Notes: a model not told the origin generated them from the sequence alone. Numbered from the stretch's first letter, positions 1 through 12,512 are shown. The stretch is 64,000 nt of DNA from an uncultured Alphaproteobacteria bacterium (GCA_946481075.1 CAMLMC010000001.1:1240001-1304000); one strand, 5' to 3'. Translations and numbers: made by a program.

Positions 1-67
1 ATTTCTTTTGAAGATCGGCCTTCAGCTTTTCTTCATACAGTTTTTTGTAACGTGGTGTGTAAGCCAT
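1..67 (-). CDS. rplE: 50S ribosomal protein L5, N-terminal fragment (cut by window edge)
   Basis: Only the first 22 codons are present. The start codon is at 67 and the reading begins MAYTPRYKKLYEEKL, which resembles alphaproteobacterial L5 N-termini. L5 binds 5S rRNA in the central protuberance of the large subunit. It lies 8 bases after rplX in the usual spc order (rplN, rplX, rplE), and this position is the main support. The rest of the gene is outside the window. Confidence 0.85.
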   Translation of the reverse strand, partial: MAYTPRYKKLYEEKLKADLQKK

Positions 68-75
68 TTTCTACC

Positions 76-396
76 TCAAACCTTCTCGCCGGAAACTTTG
101 GCAATGCGGGTTTTATTCCCGTCCTTGTCCAGTTTGTAGCCAACGCGTGTGGCTGTGCCTTTTTTCGGATCGACCAGGGCCACGTTGGACACATGGATCG
201 ACAGTTCCTTTTCTTCGATACCGCCAGCGGACAGCTGTGTCGGTTTCGTGTGTTTTTTCACAACATTGACGCCAGAAACGACAACACGGTTTTCCGAAGG
301 AATGGCGCTTAGAACCTCACCCTTCTTGCCTTTGTCGCGGCCTGTCAAAACGACAACCTGGTCGCCTTTTTTAATTTTCAGTTTCGGGGCGGACAT
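76..396 (-). CDS. rplX: 50S ribosomal protein L24
   Basis: A 106-residue protein of normal L24 length. It carries the KOW-type N-terminal segment ([20 protein letters not shown]) that contacts 23S rRNA early in large-subunit assembly. The start codon overlaps the stop of rplN (TAATG), which suggests translational coupling. The order rplN-rplX-rplE matches the spc operon. No unusual residues were seen. Confidence 0.97.
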   Translation of the reverse strand: MSAPKLKIKKGDQVVVLTGRDKGKKGEVLSAIPSENRVVVSGVNVVKKHTKPTQLSAGGIEEKELSIHVSNVALVDPKKGTATRVGYKLDKDGNKTRIAKVSGEKV

Positions 397-764
397 TAGA
401 GCACCTCTCCTGCTAGCGAGATAATTTTCATGTAGCCTTTACCGCGCAGTTCACGGGTAACCGGGCCAAAAATACGTGTGCCGATCGGCTCACCCGCATT
501 GTTGATCAGAACGCAGGCATTCGTATCAAAACGGATTTTTTCGCCGTTCACACGATTCAGGCCGTGCTTGGAGCGAACGATAACGGCCTTACGCACGTCA
601 CCTTTTTTCACGCGGCCACGCGGAATCGCATCCTTGATGGACACGACGACGATATCGCCAATGTTTGCCGTGCGGCGGTGGGAACCACCGAGAACCTTGA
701 TACACTCTACGCGGCGTGCACCAGAGTTGTCGGCTACTTCCATATTGGATTGCATCTGGATCAT
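396..764 (-). CDS. rplN: 50S ribosomal protein L14
   Basis: A 122-residue protein of exact family length that begins [20 protein letters not shown], the L14 signature. L14 sits at the subunit interface, contacts 16S rRNA helix 14 and is the docking site of the silencing factor RsfS. It lies between rpsQ and rplX with short gaps and is part of one long minus-strand transcript. Strongly conserved, so the assignment is secure. Confidence 0.98.
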   Translation of the reverse strand: MIQMQSNMEVADNSGARRVECIKVLGGSHRRTANIGDIVVVSIKDAIPRGRVKKGDVRKAVIVRSKHGLNRVNGEKIRFDTNACVLINNAGEPIGTRIFGPVTRELRGKGYMKIISLAGEVL

Positions 765-795
765 GTTTTAAATCCTTTTAAAGCCTTATTCTTAA

Positions 796-1143
796 TTACT
801 TCGCTTTCGCGGTTTTCTTGGCAGCCGTCTTTGGAGCGGCCGTTTTCTTTTCTGCTTTCGGTGCAGCGGCCGCTTTCGGGGCAGCTTCCTTGGCTACCGG
901 TGCCGGCTCTTTGCCATCCACCAGAACCGTCCAGCGCTTACGCTTGGAGATCGGTGCGCACTCGATAATCTCAACCTTGTCACCGGTTTTGAACGTACCG
1001 TTTTCATCATGAGCAGCGTATTTCGTGCTTTTCTTGATGTACTTCTTGTACACGGGGTGCATGTAGCGACGCTCAACCATAACGGTGACCGTTTTGTCCA
1101 TTTTGTCACTGGTGACAACGCCTTCCAGAACGCGACGTGGCAT
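796..1143 (-). CDS. rpsQ: 30S ribosomal protein S17 with Ala/Lys-rich C-terminal tail
   Basis: The first roughly 80 residues are a normal S17 ([21 protein letters not shown], then [10 protein letters not shown] near the end of the fold), an early 16S rRNA binder. The protein is 115 residues long, because about 35 residues of low-complexity Ala/Lys/Pro sequence follow the fold. Such tails are probably disordered RNA-contacting extensions. Similar tails occur on L22 (2747-3286) and, more acidic, on L3 (5447-6202). It sits between rpmC and rplN in normal order. Confidence 0.95.
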   Translation of the reverse strand: MPRRVLEGVVTSDKMDKTVTVMVERRYMHPVYKKYIKKSTKYAAHDENGTFKTGDKVEIIECAPISKRKRWTVLVDGKEPAPVAKEAAPKAAAAPKAEKKTAAPKTAAKKTAKAK

Positions 1144-1165
1144 ATGTGTCTCCTCTACCTAAAAC

Positions 1166-1402
1166 TTACGCAGCCTTGCCAGTGGCAAGCTGTTTTTGAA
1201 TGAATGTCTTGACGCGTGCGATATCGCGGCGAAGCGTGCGCAGTGTCGATGTGTTTTCCAGCTGGCCGCCGGCGCGTTGCAGACGGGCATTCAGTTGTTC
1301 CTTGCGCAGATCCAGCAGGGATTTTTTCAGCTCGTCCGCCGTTTTGCCTTTCAGCATTTCGGCGCTGTTTGCTTTCGCTTTTTTATCTTTTGCTTTTGCC
1401 AT
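1166..1402 (-). CDS. rpmC: 50S ribosomal protein L29
   Basis: A 78-residue protein with the L29 coiled-coil hairpin (SLLDLRKEQLNARLQRAGGQ, then TLRRDIARVKTFIQK). L29 lies by the polypeptide exit tunnel and helps form the docking site for trigger factor and SRP. The N-terminal dozen residues are Lys/Ala rich and slightly longer than in many homologues. It follows rplP by 14 bases, as expected for the L16-L29-S17 cluster. Confidence 0.96.
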   Translation of the reverse strand: MAKAKDKKAKANSAEMLKGKTADELKKSLLDLRKEQLNARLQRAGGQLENTSTLRTLRRDIARVKTFIQKQLATGKAA

Positions 1403-1416
1403 TTTAAAAATCCTTA

Positions 1417-1830
1417 TTATGCGTGGATACGGGCAACGAATTTTGTCGCGATCGGCAACTTGGCCGCAGCGAGGCTCAATGCTTCGCGCGCAACGTTTTC
1501 CGGCACACCGTCCAGTTCGAACATGATACGGCCCGGCTTCACACGGGCGACCCAGAATTCCGGAGAACCCTTACCGGAACCCATACGAACCTCGAGCGGC
1601 TTTTTCGAAACCGGAACATCCGGGAAAATACGGATCCAGACTTTACCTTGACGCTTCATCGAACGGGCGATGGCGCGACGGGCGGCTTCGATCTGGCGGG
1701 CCGTGATACGCTCGGGCGCCATTGCTTTCAGGCCGAATTCACCGAAAGCGAGCGTCGCGCCGCCTTTGGCCAGGCCATGGATACGGCCCTTGTGGGCCTT
1801 TCTGAATTTCGTTTTCTTTGGTTGCAACAT
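1417..1830 (-). CDS. rplP: 50S ribosomal protein L16
   Basis: A 137-residue protein of normal length that begins [24 protein letters not shown]. It contains the conserved [20 protein letters not shown] segment near the peptidyl-transferase centre and A-site tRNA elbow. It is preceded by a 207-base gap to rpsC, which is unusually large for this cluster. The gap carries promoter-like sequence, so L16 may open a separate sub-operon. Confidence 0.97.
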   Translation of the reverse strand: MLQPKKTKFRKAHKGRIHGLAKGGATLAFGEFGLKAMAPERITARQIEAARRAIARSMKRQGKVWIRIFPDVPVSKKPLEVRMGSGKGSPEFWVARVKPGRIMFELDGVPENVAREALSLAAAKLPIATKFVARIHA

Positions 1831-2037
1831 TTGCTTAACTTTCTGCTTTCACACAAAAAAATTTCGCTCACATGGACTTAAAACCCCCTTGGATTCCAGT
1901 TCCCATATGGCTCTATCGGACTATAAAAGTCGTTAGATCAATTCGTAATTCGCGCGGACTATATCGTCAAACTTTGCGGATTACCAGCGTTATTTTGGGC
2001 CCTTTTGCAAAAAAACGGGCCCAAAATCGATTTTTTA
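1831..2037 (-). promoter_or_regulatory. Internal promoter region between rpsC and rplP
   Basis: The 207-base gap has no credible gene. On the minus strand TATAGT occurs at 1958-1963 and again at 1920-1925, each followed by CCG. The first lies in ATATAGTCCGCGCGAATTA, which matches the str operon promoter (11198-11227) at 18 of 19 positions. The -35 regions are weak (CTGGTA or TGGTAA for the first, TTACGA for the second). The shared -10, GC-rich discriminator and downstream sequence suggest real promoters driving rplP onward, but this is inference. Confidence 0.5.
1992..2027. other. Perfect 11-bp inverted repeat after rpsC
   Basis: ATTTTGGGCCC (1992-2002) and GGGCCCAAAAT (2017-2027) form a perfect 11-bp stem around a 14-base A/T-rich loop, just after the rpsC stop. 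A T-run follows the second arm on the plus strand (2031-2036), not on the minus strand where the operon is read. It is therefore not a classical terminator for this operon. It may be an RNA-processing or mRNA-stabilising hairpin, or a weak terminator. Confidence 0.45.
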
Positions 2038-2733
2038 TCAGGAACGGGGCTGTCCGCCGCTGTTGCCTGTGTTTTCACCCATGCGCTTGTCGCGAGCCAT
2101 CGGATCGTGGGCCATAACATCGCCTTTGTAGATCCAGACCTTCACGCCGATAATACCGTATGTTGTCAGCGCTTCGGCAAAGCCGTAGTCGAGGTCCGCG
2201 CGCAGTGTGTGCAGCGGAACGCGGCCTTCGCGGTACCATTCCGTACGGGCGATGTCTGTACCGCCGAGACGGCCGGACACGTTGATACGGATACCCTGAC
2301 CACCGAGACGGAGCGTGCTTTGAACGGCACGTTTCATCGCGCGGCGGAAGGAAACGCGGCGCTCCAGCTGCTGGCAAACGCCTTCGGCAACCAGTTGCGC
2401 ATCGATTTCCGGCTTGCGGATTTCAATGATGTTGAGGGCCACATCGGAACCGGCGCGTGCGGACAAGTCCTTACGCAGTTTTTCGATGTCGGCACCTTTT
2501 TTACCAATGATCACGCCCGGACGCGCCGTGTAGACGGCGACCTTTGTCGTCTTGGCAACGCGCTCGATAATCACTTTGGAAATACCGGCGGCTTTCAGAC
2601 GGTCCTGAACATACTTGCGCAGTTCGAGGTCCTGAATCAGCTTGTCCGCATATTTGCGGTCATCGAACCAGCGGGAGTCCCAGGTACGGTTGATACCGAC
2701 GCGCAGACCGATTGGATTGACTTTTTGACCCAT
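2038..2733 (-). CDS. rpsC: 30S ribosomal protein S3
   Basis: A 231-residue protein beginning [22 protein letters not shown], the S3 signature. It has the KH-domain GxxG loop region ([19 protein letters not shown]) and the C-terminal S3 fold ([20 protein letters not shown]). S3 lines the mRNA entry channel and has helicase-like activity. Length and motifs are normal. It follows rplV by 13 bases and is followed by a hairpin and the promoter-bearing gap before rplP. Confidence 0.98.
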   Translation of the reverse strand: MGQKVNPIGLRVGINRTWDSRWFDDRKYADKLIQDLELRKYVQDRLKAAGISKVIIERVAKTTKVAVYTARPGVIIGKKGADIEKLRKDLSARAGSDVALNIIEIRKPEIDAQLVAEGVCQQLERRVSFRRAMKRAVQSTLRLGGQGIRINVSGRLGGTDIARTEWYREGRVPLHTLRADLDYGFAEALTTYGIIGVKVWIYKGDVMAHDPMARDKRMGENTGNSGGQPRS

Positions 2734-2746
2734 ATTCTAAGGCTCC

Positions 2747-3286
2747 TTATTCTTTGTCCTGCTTGGTTTCGGATTTTTTGGCCGCTGTTTTCTTGGCAGC
2801 GGTCTTTTTCGCAGCAGGCTTTTTAGCGCCGGCTTCTGTTTTTGCAGCAGCTTCCTTCTTAGGAGCGGCCTCTTTCTTCGGCGCAGCGGCTTTTGCCTTC
2901 GGCTTGGCAGCTTGCGCTTCGCCTTCGCGAACAACGATTGTCAGGCGCGAGAAGTGCTTTTCAATCGGGGCGGCGCGGCCACGGGCGCGGGCATTGAAGC
3001 GGCGCATTTTTACAGATTTGCCGACATACGCTTCGGCCACAACCAGCTGGTCAACATCGAGGTTGTGGTTGTTTTCAGCATTGGCAACAGCGGATGCCAG
3101 CACTTTGCGTACTTCCACCGCGATGCGGCGGTTGCTGAATTGCAGATCTGTCAGCGCCTTGTCCGCCTTTTTGCCACGGATCATCGCGGCAACAAGGTTG
3201 AGCTTGCCGGGGCTGGTGCGCAAGAACTTGGCCATTGCCATGGCTTCATTGTCCTTCACGCGTCTTTCGTTTGGTTGTTGTCCCAT
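2747..3286 (-). CDS. rplV: 50S ribosomal protein L22 with long Ala/Lys-rich tail
   Basis: Residues 1 to about 125 are L22 ([40 protein letters not shown]), whose beta-hairpin lines the exit tunnel. The protein is 179 residues against about 110-130 for the family. The surplus is a C-terminal tail of Ala/Lys/Pro repeats (around [16 protein letters not shown]), probably disordered. Start assigned at 3286, where the N-terminus is slightly extended; an internal Met a few codons later is an alternative. Position between rpsS and rpsC is canonical. Confidence 0.95.
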   Translation of the reverse strand: MGQQPNERRVKDNEAMAMAKFLRTSPGKLNLVAAMIRGKKADKALTDLQFSNRRIAVEVRKVLASAVANAENNHNLDVDQLVVAEAYVGKSVKMRRFNARARGRAAPIEKHFSRLTIVVREGEAQAAKPKAKAAAPKKEAAPKKEAAAKTEAGAKKPAAKKTAAKKTAAKKSETKQDKE

Positions 3287-3304
3287 AATAGCCTCTATCT
3301 ATCC

Positions 3305-3589
3305 TTATTTCTTGCCTTTGGCTTTTTTGTCGCCGCCGGAGTGTCCTTTGTATTCGCGTGTCGGCGCGAATTCACCCAGCTTGTGGCCGATCATCTGGTC
3401 GGAAACCAGAACGGGGATGAATTTTTTGCCATTGTGGACACCGAAGGTCAAACCCACCATCTGCGGCAGGATTGTCGAACGACGGGACCATGTTTGAATG
3501 ATCGTGTTTTTGCCGGCAGTGCGGGCATCTTCCACCTTCTTGAGAAGGTAGCGATCAATAAACGGGCCTTTCCATACTGAACGTGCCAT
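3305..3589 (-). CDS. rpsS: 30S ribosomal protein S19
   Basis: A 94-residue protein beginning [20 protein letters not shown], with [20 protein letters not shown] and the C-terminal [20 protein letters not shown]. All are typical of S19, which sits in the 30S head with S13. Length is normal. It lies 12 bases after rplB and 18 before rplV in standard S10 order. Confidence 0.97.
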   Translation of the reverse strand: MARSVWKGPFIDRYLLKKVEDARTAGKNTIIQTWSRRSTILPQMVGLTFGVHNGKKFIPVLVSDQMIGHKLGEFAPTREYKGHSGGDKKAKGKK

Positions 3590-3601
3590 CGGTTAAACTC
3601 C

Positions 3602-4429
3602 TTATTTCTTCTTCGCTTTGCGGATAATGTATTTGCTTGTCCGCGTATTGGTTCTTGTTTTCTTGCCCTTGGTTGGTTTACCCCAAGGTGTAACTGGGTG
3701 ACGGCCACCGGATGTACGGCCCTCGCCGCCCCCATGTGGGTGGTCGACCGGGTTCATGGCAACGCCGCGGTTAACAGGGCGGCGGCCTTTCCAACGCAGA
3801 CGGCCGGCTTTACCGAAGTTCTGGTTCATGTGGTCAGGGTTCGAAACCGCGCCAACAGTTGCCATACAATCTTGCGGAACAACACGGAGTTCACCGGATG
3901 CCAGCTTGATCTGCGCATATCCTTGGTCACGGCCGACCAGCTGGGCGTAGGTGCCTGCGGAACGGCAGAGCTGCGCGCCCTTGCCAACCTTCATTTCCAC
4001 GTTGTGGATGATCGTACCCACAGGCATGGATTTCAGCTGCATCGCGTTGCCCGGTTTGATGTCCGCTTTTTCGGCGGCGATGACTTTGTCACCGGCCTGA
4101 AGGCGTTGCGGGGCAATGATATAGGCCTTTTCGCCGTCTGTGTATTCGACGAGGGCGATAAACGCTGTGCGGTTTGGATCATATTCCAGACGCGCGATCG
4201 TGCCTTCAACGTCGAACTTGGTGCGTTTCCAGTCGATGATACGGTAACGCTGCTTGTGCCCGCCGCCACGGTGATAAGACGTGATGCGACCGTTGTTGTT
4301 ACGGCCACCCGTCTTTTTCTTGCCTTCCGTCAGCGTGCGTTCCGGCGCGCCTTTGTGAAGGCCTTTTCTGTCGATCAGGATCAGGCCGCGTGTACCGGGC
4401 GTAATCGGATTGTATTTTTTCAATGCCAT
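3602..4429 (-). CDS. rplB: 50S ribosomal protein L2
   Basis: A 275-residue protein of normal length. It carries the L2 hallmark motif near the peptidyl-transferase centre ([20 protein letters not shown]), including the His of the HPHGGG segment important for activity, and the RNA-binding SH3-like middle domain. It starts [15 protein letters not shown]. The gap to rplW (4430-4494) is a little longer than elsewhere but holds no gene. Confidence 0.98.
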   Translation of the reverse strand: MALKKYNPITPGTRGLILIDRKGLHKGAPERTLTEGKKKTGGRNNNGRITSYHRGGGHKQRYRIIDWKRTKFDVEGTIARLEYDPNRTAFIALVEYTDGEKAYIIAPQRLQAGDKVIAAEKADIKPGNAMQLKSMPVGTIIHNVEMKVGKGAQLCRSAGTYAQLVGRDQGYAQIKLASGELRVVPQDCMATVGAVSNPDHMNQNFGKAGRLRWKGRRPVNRGVAMNPVDHPHGGGEGRTSGGRHPVTPWGKPTKGKKTRTNTRTSKYIIRKAKKK

Positions 4430-4494
4430 TTTCTTTTTCTACCTCTCTCCATTATCGGCGGAGCGCCATAGTTAGTTCGTTGGTCAGTCGATCC

Positions 4495-4815
4495 TTACAG
4501 GCCGGAACCGACATCGATGTTTTGACCTTCTTCCAGCGTGATGATCGCTTTTTTGGAATCGGAACGGAAAGCTTTCACGCCTTTGAAGCGTTTTGTCTTG
4601 CCCTTCTGGATCAGTGTGTTCACACCGGCAACTTTGACGTTGAACAACGCTTCAACAGCGGCCTTGATGTCGGGTTTCTTCGCTGTCAGGGGAACTTTAA
4701 AAGTCACCTGGCCATGCTCGGAACCGCGTGTCGACTTCTCGGTCACCACCGGGGATGCGATGATTCCATACATCCATTCGGCAATTTTGTTTTCTGTTTT
4801 CTTCTTGGCAGCCAT
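4495..4815 (-). CDS. rplW: 50S ribosomal protein L23
   Basis: A 106-residue protein with the L23 pattern: [38 protein letters not shown], and [21 protein letters not shown]23 lies at the exit tunnel and is the main docking point of trigger factor. It begins 2 bases after the rplD stop, so translation is probably coupled. The N-terminus has about ten extra charged residues before the fold. Confidence 0.97.
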   Translation of the reverse strand: MAAKKKTENKIAEWMYGIIASPVVTEKSTRGSEHGQVTFKVPLTAKKPDIKAAVEALFNVKVAGVNTLIQKGKTKRFKGVKAFRSDSKKAIITLEEGQNIDVGSGL

Positions 4816-4817
4816 GA

Positions 4818-5444
4818 TTATTCGCCTTTCAGTCTTTGTGTCAGGCCTTCAACGGCGTCCTTCGAAAGGACCAACGTGTCGCGGCGCAGGATATCATAGA
4901 CGTTCGCGCCTTGCAGCGGGAGAACATCTACTTTCGGAATGTTGTTTGTCGCGCGGGAAAAATTCGCATCGATCTCATTGCCGCCAACAATCAGCGCAGA
5001 CTCAAAACCAAGGGCTGCGAAAGATGCCGCCATGGCCTTAGTCTTGTGATCTTTTGGTGTCAGCGCATCAACGATGATCAACTTGCCTTCTTTCGCCTTT
5101 GCCGACAGCGCGCATTTCAGGGCGAGCTGACGAACCTTGCGCGGCAATTCTGTCGCGTGGCTACGCACAACCGGGCCGTGGGCGACTTGACCGCCACGGT
5201 CGATAACGCGTGTGTAATCACCGGCACGGGCATTGCCTGTGCCTTTCTGCTTGAACGGCTTTTTGCCTGTGCGGGACACATCGGAACGTGTTTGCGTTGC
5301 GTGCGTACCGGCGCGGCGCTTGGCCAACTGGTAGTTCACCATCTGGTGCAGAATGTCCTGACGGACTTCTACGCCGAACACAGCATCGTCAAGCGTGATA
5401 TCGCCTGCGGCTTTGTTATCGAGTGTTTTAACAGCGATCTTCAT
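4818..5444 (-). CDS. rplD: 50S ribosomal protein L4
   Basis: A 208-residue protein. It shows the L4 central loop that reaches into the exit tunnel ([20 protein letters not shown]) and the C-terminal region [20 protein letters not shown]. In gamma-proteobacteria L4 represses the S10 operon through the leader, but no such leader was seen here. It follows rplC by 2 bases. Length is normal. Confidence 0.98.
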   Translation of the reverse strand: MKIAVKTLDNKAAGDITLDDAVFGVEVRQDILHQMVNYQLAKRRAGTHATQTRSDVSRTGKKPFKQKGTGNARAGDYTRVIDRGGQVAHGPVVRSHATELPRKVRQLALKCALSAKAKEGKLIIVDALTPKDHKTKAMAASFAALGFESALIVGGNEIDANFSRATNNIPKVDVLPLQGANVYDILRRDTLVLSKDAVEGLTQRLKGE

Positions 5445-5446
5445 AA

Positions 5447-6202
5447 TTATTCACCTTTCGCTTCTTCTGCCGCGCTATCTGCAGCGGCGGCTTCGTCTGC
5501 CTTCGGGGCAGCATCGGCCTTTTTGGCGGATTGTTTCAGACCTGCCGGTTTCGGGGCATCGGCATGTGCCGGTTTCTTGACGGCATCCGTGATGCGAACC
5601 CAACCATTGTCATGGCCCGGGACGGAACCCTGGATCAGAACGAGGTTGTCTTCGAGGTCGATGCCGACAACTTTCAGGCTTTGTGTTGTAACAGTCTCAT
5701 CACCGAGGTGACCGGCCATTTTCTTGCCTTTGAAAACTTTACCCGGATCCTGGCGCTGACCGGTGGAGCCGTGTGCACGGTGCGATACAGAGTTACCGTG
5801 GGAAGCACGACCGCCGCCGAAATTCCAGCGCTTCATAACGCCGGCAAAACCTTTACCGATCGTTGTGCCCTGAATGTCGACAAACTGGCCTTCAACAAAG
5901 TGGGCCGCAGACAATTCGGCGCCAACTTCGAGGATGTTTTCCGGGGATACACGGAATTCAGCCAGTTTTTTCTTCGGCTCTACCTTGGCAGCGGCAAATA
6001 CGCCACGCATCGCTTTGGAAACGCGGGATACTTTCGCGTTGCCCGCGCCCAGTTGAACGGCCGTATAGCCATGTTTTTCCTGTTCGCGAATAGAAACAAC
6101 TTGGCAGTTGTCAATTTTCAGCACAGTGACAGGAACTTGACGGCCATCTTCTGTAAAGATGCGAGTCATGCCAACTTTTTGTGCAAGTGCTCCGGTTCTC
6201 AT
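5447..6202 (-). CDS. rplC: 50S ribosomal protein L3 with C-terminal extension
   Basis: A 251-residue protein. The L3 core is clear ([40 protein letters not shown], containing the Gln methylated in many bacteria by Prm[18 protein letters not shown]). The usual length is about 205-215. The last 40 or so residues are low-complexity Ala/Lys/Glu/Asp sequence rather than fold. L3 nucleates 23S assembly. The gene lies 32 bases after rpsJ. Confidence 0.97.
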   Translation of the reverse strand: MRTGALAQKVGMTRIFTEDGRQVPVTVLKIDNCQVVSIREQEKHGYTAVQLGAGNAKVSRVSKAMRGVFAAAKVEPKKKLAEFRVSPENILEVGAELSAAHFVEGQFVDIQGTTIGKGFAGVMKRWNFGGGRASHGNSVSHRAHGSTGQRQDPGKVFKGKKMAGHLGDETVTTQSLKVVGIDLEDNLVLIQGSVPGHDNGWVRITDAVKKPAHADAPKPAGLKQSAKKADAAPKADEAAAADSAAEEAKGE

Positions 6203-6234
6203 TTTCTTCTTCCTTACCTTACGGCCTTTGTTAA

Positions 6235-6555
6235 TTACGCAGCCGCGCCAATTTTAATTTCAACGTCCACGCCCGCTGCGAGGTCCAGTTTCATCAGGGC
6301 ATCAACCGTTTGCGGTGTCGGCTCTACGATGTCCAGGACACGTGCATGCTTGCGCATCTCGAATTGCTCTTGGGAGCTTTTGTCGATGTGCGGAGAGCGA
6401 ATGACCGAGAACTTCTTGATGTTCGTCGGCAGCGGAATCGGACCGCGCACTTGCGCACCGGTACGTTTCGCAGTGTTCACGATTTCGAAAGCGGATTGAT
6501 CCAGAATACGGTGGTCAAATGCTTTCAGTCTGATGCGAATGGTTTGGTTGTCCAT
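6235..6555 (-). CDS. rpsJ: 30S ribosomal protein S10 (NusE)
   Basis: A 106-residue protein starting [20 protein letters not shown], with [21 protein letters not shown] and the C-terminal [12 protein letters not shown]10 is in the 30S head and doubles as NusE in antitermination with NusB and NusG. It follows tuf directly in the str-S10 fusion seen in many alphaproteobacteria, with a 31-base gap. No S10-leader structure was found, consistent with read-through from the str promoter. Confidence 0.98.
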   Translation of the reverse strand: MDNQTIRIRLKAFDHRILDQSAFEIVNTAKRTGAQVRGPIPLPTNIKKFSVIRSPHIDKSSQEQFEMRKHARVLDIVEPTPQTVDALMKLDLAAGVDVEIKIGAAA

Positions 6556-6586
6556 GATTTCGCTGCCTTTTTCTTTCTTCTTCTAA

Positions 6587-7765
6587 TTAGTCATTAATTT
6601 TGGAGACGACGCCTGCGCCGACGGTGCGTCCGCCTTCGCGGATAGCGAAGCGAAGACCCTGGTCCATCGCGATCGGCGCGATGAGTTTCACCTTCATCGT
6701 CACGTTGTCGCCCGGCATAACCATTTCCGTGCCTTCCGGCAGCGTGCACTCACCCGTCACGTCGGTCGTGCGGAAGTAGAACTGCGGACGGTATTTGTTG
6801 AAGAACGGTGTATGACGGCCGCCTTCTTCCTTGGACAGAATGTAGGCTTCGCCTTCGAAGTCCGTGTGCGGCTTGATCGAGCCCGGCTTACACAGAACCT
6901 GGCCACGTTCAACGTCTTCACGTTTCGTACCGCGCAGCAGCGCACCGATGTTGTCGCCGGCTTCTCCAGAGTCGAGGAGTTTGCGGAACATCTCAACGCC
7001 TGTCACGGTTGTCTTCTGGGTCGGGCGGATACCAACGATCTCGATCTCTTCGCCAACCTTCACGATCCCTTGCTCAACACGGCCTGTGCAAACAGTCCCG
7101 CGGCCGGAGATGGAGAACACGTCTTCCACAGGCATCAGGAACGGTTTGTCCTTCGGACGCTCCGGTGTCGGAATGTAGGAATCAACGGCGGCCAGAAGCG
7201 CGCGGATCGAATCTTCACCGATTTCCTTGTCGCGGCCTTCCAGAGCGGCCAGAGCAGAGCCCTTCACGATCGGAATATCATCGCCAGGGAATTCGTAAGA
7301 GCTCAGAAGCTCGCGGATCTCCATCTCAACCAGTTCCAGCAATTCCGCATCGTCAACCTGGTCAACCTTGTTCATGTACACAACGATGTACGGAACGCCA
7401 ACCTGACGCGCCAAAAGGATGTGCTCGCGCGTCTGCGGCATCGGGCCGTCAGCCGCGTTCACAACCAGAATCGCGCCGTCCATCTGCGCCGCACCCGTGA
7501 TCATGTTCTTCACGTAGTCGGCGTGGCCAGGACAGTCAACGTGCGCGTAGTGGCGCGCATCTGTTTCATACTCAACGTGCGCTGTCGAAATCGTGATACC
7601 GCGCGCCTTTTCTTCCGGCGATTTGTCGATCTGGTCGTACGCCTTGAATTCCTTCGAAAAATACTTCGTGATCGCCGCCGTCAGCGTCGTCTTACCATGG
7701 TCAACGTGACCAATCGTTCCAATATTCACGTGCGGTTTCGTCCGCTCGAACTTTTCCTTAGACAT
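6587..7765 (-). CDS. tuf: Elongation factor Tu, copy 1 (str operon)
   Basis: A 392-residue GTPase that delivers aminoacyl-tRNA to the ribosome. G motifs are intact: [19 protein letters not shown] and NKVDQVDD. It lies between fusA and rpsJ as in the str operon. The protein is identical to copy 2 (51139-52317). By eye the nucleotide sequences also match throughout, apart from one synonymous change near the stop (TCC against TCT for Ser before KIND). This implies recent gene conversion. Confidence 0.99.
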   Translation of the reverse strand: MSKEKFERTKPHVNIGTIGHVDHGKTTLTAAITKYFSKEFKAYDQIDKSPEEKARGITISTAHVEYETDARHYAHVDCPGHADYVKNMITGAAQMDGAILVVNAADGPMPQTREHILLARQVGVPYIVVYMNKVDQVDDAELLELVEMEIRELLSSYEFPGDDIPIVKGSALAALEGRDKEIGEDSIRALLAAVDSYIPTPERPKDKPFLMPVEDVFSISGRGTVCTGRVEQGIVKVGEEIEIVGIRPTQKTTVTGVEMFRKLLDSGEAGDNIGALLRGTKREDVERGQVLCKPGSIKPHTDFEGEAYILSKEEGGRHTPFFNKYRPQFYFRTTDVTGECTLPEGTEMVMPGDNVTMKVKLIAPIAMDQGLRFAIREGGRTVGAGVVSKIND

Positions 7766-7801
7766 CTATAATGCTCCTTTAATTCTTATCTTTATTCTCT
7801 A

Positions 7802-9937
<2,136 letters not shown>

Positions 9938-9972
9938 TTATTAAGCTTTCTCTTTTATCTCTATTCTAACTA

Positions 9973-10512
<540 letters not shown>

Positions 10513-10521
10513 TTAAATAAA

Positions 10522-10905
10522 TTACTTCGGACGTTTCGCGCCGTACTGGGAGCGCGCTTGCTTACGGTCTTTAACACCTTGCGTATCGAGGGCACCACGG
10601 ATGATGCGGTAACGAACGCCTGGAAGGTCTTTCACACGGCCGCCCTGGATCAGAACAACAGAGTGTTCCTGCAGGTTGTGGCCTTCACCGGGGATGTAGC
10701 AAATGACTTCGAAGCCAGTGGTCAGGCGCACCTTGGCAACTTTACGAAGAGCGGAGTTCGGCTTCTTCGGTGTCGTTGTGTAAACGCGGGTGCAAACGCC
10801 ACGAACCTGCGGGTTGGATTTCAACGCGCGGTTTTTCTTCGCTTTCATCGCCTTTTTGCCACCAACGGCTCTGGGCTTGCGGATCAGTTGTTGTATGGTT
10901 GGCAT
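10522..10905 (-). CDS. rpsL: 30S ribosomal protein S12
   Basis: A 127-residue protein, starting [20 protein letters not shown]. The decoding-centre loops are intact: [13 protein letters not shown], with the Lys commonly changed in streptomycin resistance, and [17 protein letters not shown], with the Asp that RimO methylthiolates. It is the first gene of the str operon and has a strong upstream promoter at 11198-11227. Confidence 0.98.
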   Translation of the reverse strand: MPTIQQLIRKPRAVGGKKAMKAKKNRALKSNPQVRGVCTRVYTTTPKKPNSALRKVAKVRLTTGFEVICYIPGEGHNLQEHSVVLIQGGRVKDLPGVRYRIIRGALDTQGVKDRKQARSQYGAKRPK

Positions 10906-11197
10906 AGAGCTGCCTTCTCCTTAAGTTAGGTCCAAATTATGTAACGGATGGGTTTTACTAAGGGATGGCGCGTGGAATTGCAAATAGGAACTTGGTTTGG
11001 CTCCCCATCCCGCTTGACGCTTCTTTGGGGTCCAACCATTTTCTCCCTTTGCGGCCACGGAAACTTTTTCTTTCCTGCCATACCTGGGTAAAGAGTCATG
11101 GAATGCGTTTAGCTCTTGTTTTTCTCATCGAAAATCCCAAGGAAACCTTGGAAAAAGAGGCCACAGCCAGTCCATCCGATTCTTTTAATTCGGGCGG
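10906..11197 (-). other. Long 5' leader of the str operon
   Basis: About 285 bases separate the predicted str promoter from the rpsL start. No convincing ORF is present on either strand. A short perfect inverted repeat (CCAAGG AAA CCTTGG, 11137-11151) lies in it. Long leaders on ribosomal operons often carry autoregulatory or antitermination signals, but no known motif was recognised. Confidence 0.4.
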
Positions 11198-11227
11198 ACT
11201 ATATGTTTAAAGCCTTAGGCAAGTCAA
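11198..11227 (-). promoter_or_regulatory. Sigma-70-type promoter of the str operon
   Basis: On the minus strand a -35 box TTGACT (11222-11227) and a -10 box TATAGT (11198-11203) are separated by 18 bases. A GC-rich discriminator CCGCCCG follows the -10, as at stringently controlled promoters. The same sequence continues to CGAATTA, repeated in the rpsC-rplP gap. It is the best-looking promoter upstream of rpsL. Confidence 0.75.
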
Positions 11228-11516
11228 GCGATTGTTCATACTTTTTTAAATATTTTAAAGGCGCGGGGGTCGCAGCAATTTTACGGCCCCGCCTGCCCCG
11301 CCGGCTATCTTTGGAACTGGACGGAAAGGCAGAATGGGAAAAACGTGGCACTTTGCAAAAAACAGGGCCCCGCCCTATGCCAATGCACCTATAGACCACA
11401 TTTATGCCATTGTTCTACAATAATAATATAAATATGTAAATATAATAAGAAATTGGGAATGATCAGGCGCTGTCCCCGTCTGTATACAAACCCAAGCTAT
11501 AAAAGAAGGGTGTACC

Positions 11517-11735
11517 ATGGTCAAAATTACCATCACGATGCCGGCCTATATTTTAAAAGAGTACCCGGCGGCAAACCGCCAGCTGGTCTGGCAGCCGGGC
11601 TATTCACAAATAACCGGACACCGCCGTTTTTGCTTCCTGCAGCTCGGCTGGTCCGGCGGGAAGGCCTACAGATCCCATAAATATGCGGAACCCGGGGAAC
11701 CCTCACAGGCACCCCAACCGTTTATTGTACGATAG
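11517..11735 (+). CDS. Small hypothetical protein (72 aa)
   Basis: Start ATG at 11517 is preceded by an AAGGGTG-like ribosome site. The product begins MVKITITMPAYILKEYPA and is rich in aromatic and basic residues, with no signal peptide or membrane segment. A terminator-like hairpin (11754-11798) follows the stop by 18 bases, which supports a real transcription unit. A second overlapping frame (11453-11680) has no ribosome site and was rejected. No family recognised. Confidence 0.4.
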   Translation: MVKITITMPAYILKEYPAANRQLVWQPGYSQITGHRRFCFLQLGWSGGKAYRSHKYAEPGEPSQAPQPFIVR

Positions 11736-11753
11736 GCTAATAACCTAGAGTAG

Positions 11754-11805
11754 CCGGGCCGGTGACGACATTGGATCAGAACGATCCCACCGGTCCGGTT
11801 CTTTT
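11754..11805 (+). terminator. Terminator-like hairpin after the 72-aa ORF
   Basis: CCGGGCCGGTG (11754-11764) pairs with CACCGGTCCGG (11788-11798), an 11-bp stem with one G-T wobble. The loop of 23 bases itself contains GGATC/GATCC. TTCTTTTAT follows. The strong GC stem plus T-run on the plus strand fits a factor-independent terminator; a regulatory leader for 11853 is an alternative. Confidence 0.55.
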
Positions 11806-11852
11806 ATCTGGCATAGGCTTTGCAAGGTTCATGGGCGTAAAGGAATAAACCC

Positions 11853-12512
11853 ATGGATTTATCGAGCCTTAAGAGCCTTGCCGCCTATCGCCCCAGCCTG
11901 ACGGATTTTCTGTCGGGCGGCCAAAGCAGCAGGACATCCCACTTCGATACCATCGCGAACAGCCTGCTGGGAACCGCCGTCACGGGTGCAGGCACAGAGG
12001 CCGCCTCTTCGATTGATGTCAACCTGTCGGAGGAAGCAAAAGCCTTAATGGAGGCGGGACTTGACGGGGATAGCGGCCAATTATCCGGCGTGCAAAAATC
12101 AGCCCAGAATTTCCTGATCAGCTTTTTCGACCAGAGCGGTCTGGATCTTTCCAAACTATCCGAAGACACATTGAAAATCATCGTGGGGTTGCAAGACGTT
12201 ATTGCGGGGTCCGCCGCGACAGGGCGCGATCTTGCGACCGACACGGCCGAAGAAAAATATGCGGGCGGCAATAAAAAAGTCTACACAATGGTTGGCAATG
12301 GGACACGATTACGCATCGCCATAGACTATAAAGAAGGGCAGCCGCAGAAACTTTCGATCACGGATATTACAGGCGGCGCCGTGGAAACCGCCGATATCAC
12401 GATCCAGAATGGCAAGCTTGTCATCGACCGTACGCAGCGCGAATACGTCAACGGCCACATGACATCGTTTAATGAAAGCGAAACATTGGACGTGGCGCTT
12501 TACGCCGCATAG
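11853..12512 (+). CDS. Hypothetical protein, 219 aa
   Basis: ATG at 11853 follows an AAGGAAT ribosome site. The product begins MDLSSLKSLAAYRPSLTDFL and has a Gly/Ser/Ala-rich, alpha-helical first half. The second half looks beta-rich (KVYTMVGNGTRLRIAIDYKE; QPQKLSITDITGGAVETADI). No signal peptide, membrane helix or catalytic motif is visible. The alternation resembles small secreted or surface-structure-associated proteins, but I cannot name a family. It stands alone on the plus strand. Confidence 0.75.
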   Translation: MDLSSLKSLAAYRPSLTDFLSGGQSSRTSHFDTIANSLLGTAVTGAGTEAASSIDVNLSEEAKALMEAGLDGDSGQLSGVQKSAQNFLISFFDQSGLDLSKLSEDTLKIIVGLQDVIAGSAATGRDLATDTAEEKYAGGNKKVYTMVGNGTRLRIAIDYKEGQPQKLSITDITGGAVETADITIQNGKLVIDRTQREYVNGHMTSFNESETLDVALYAA

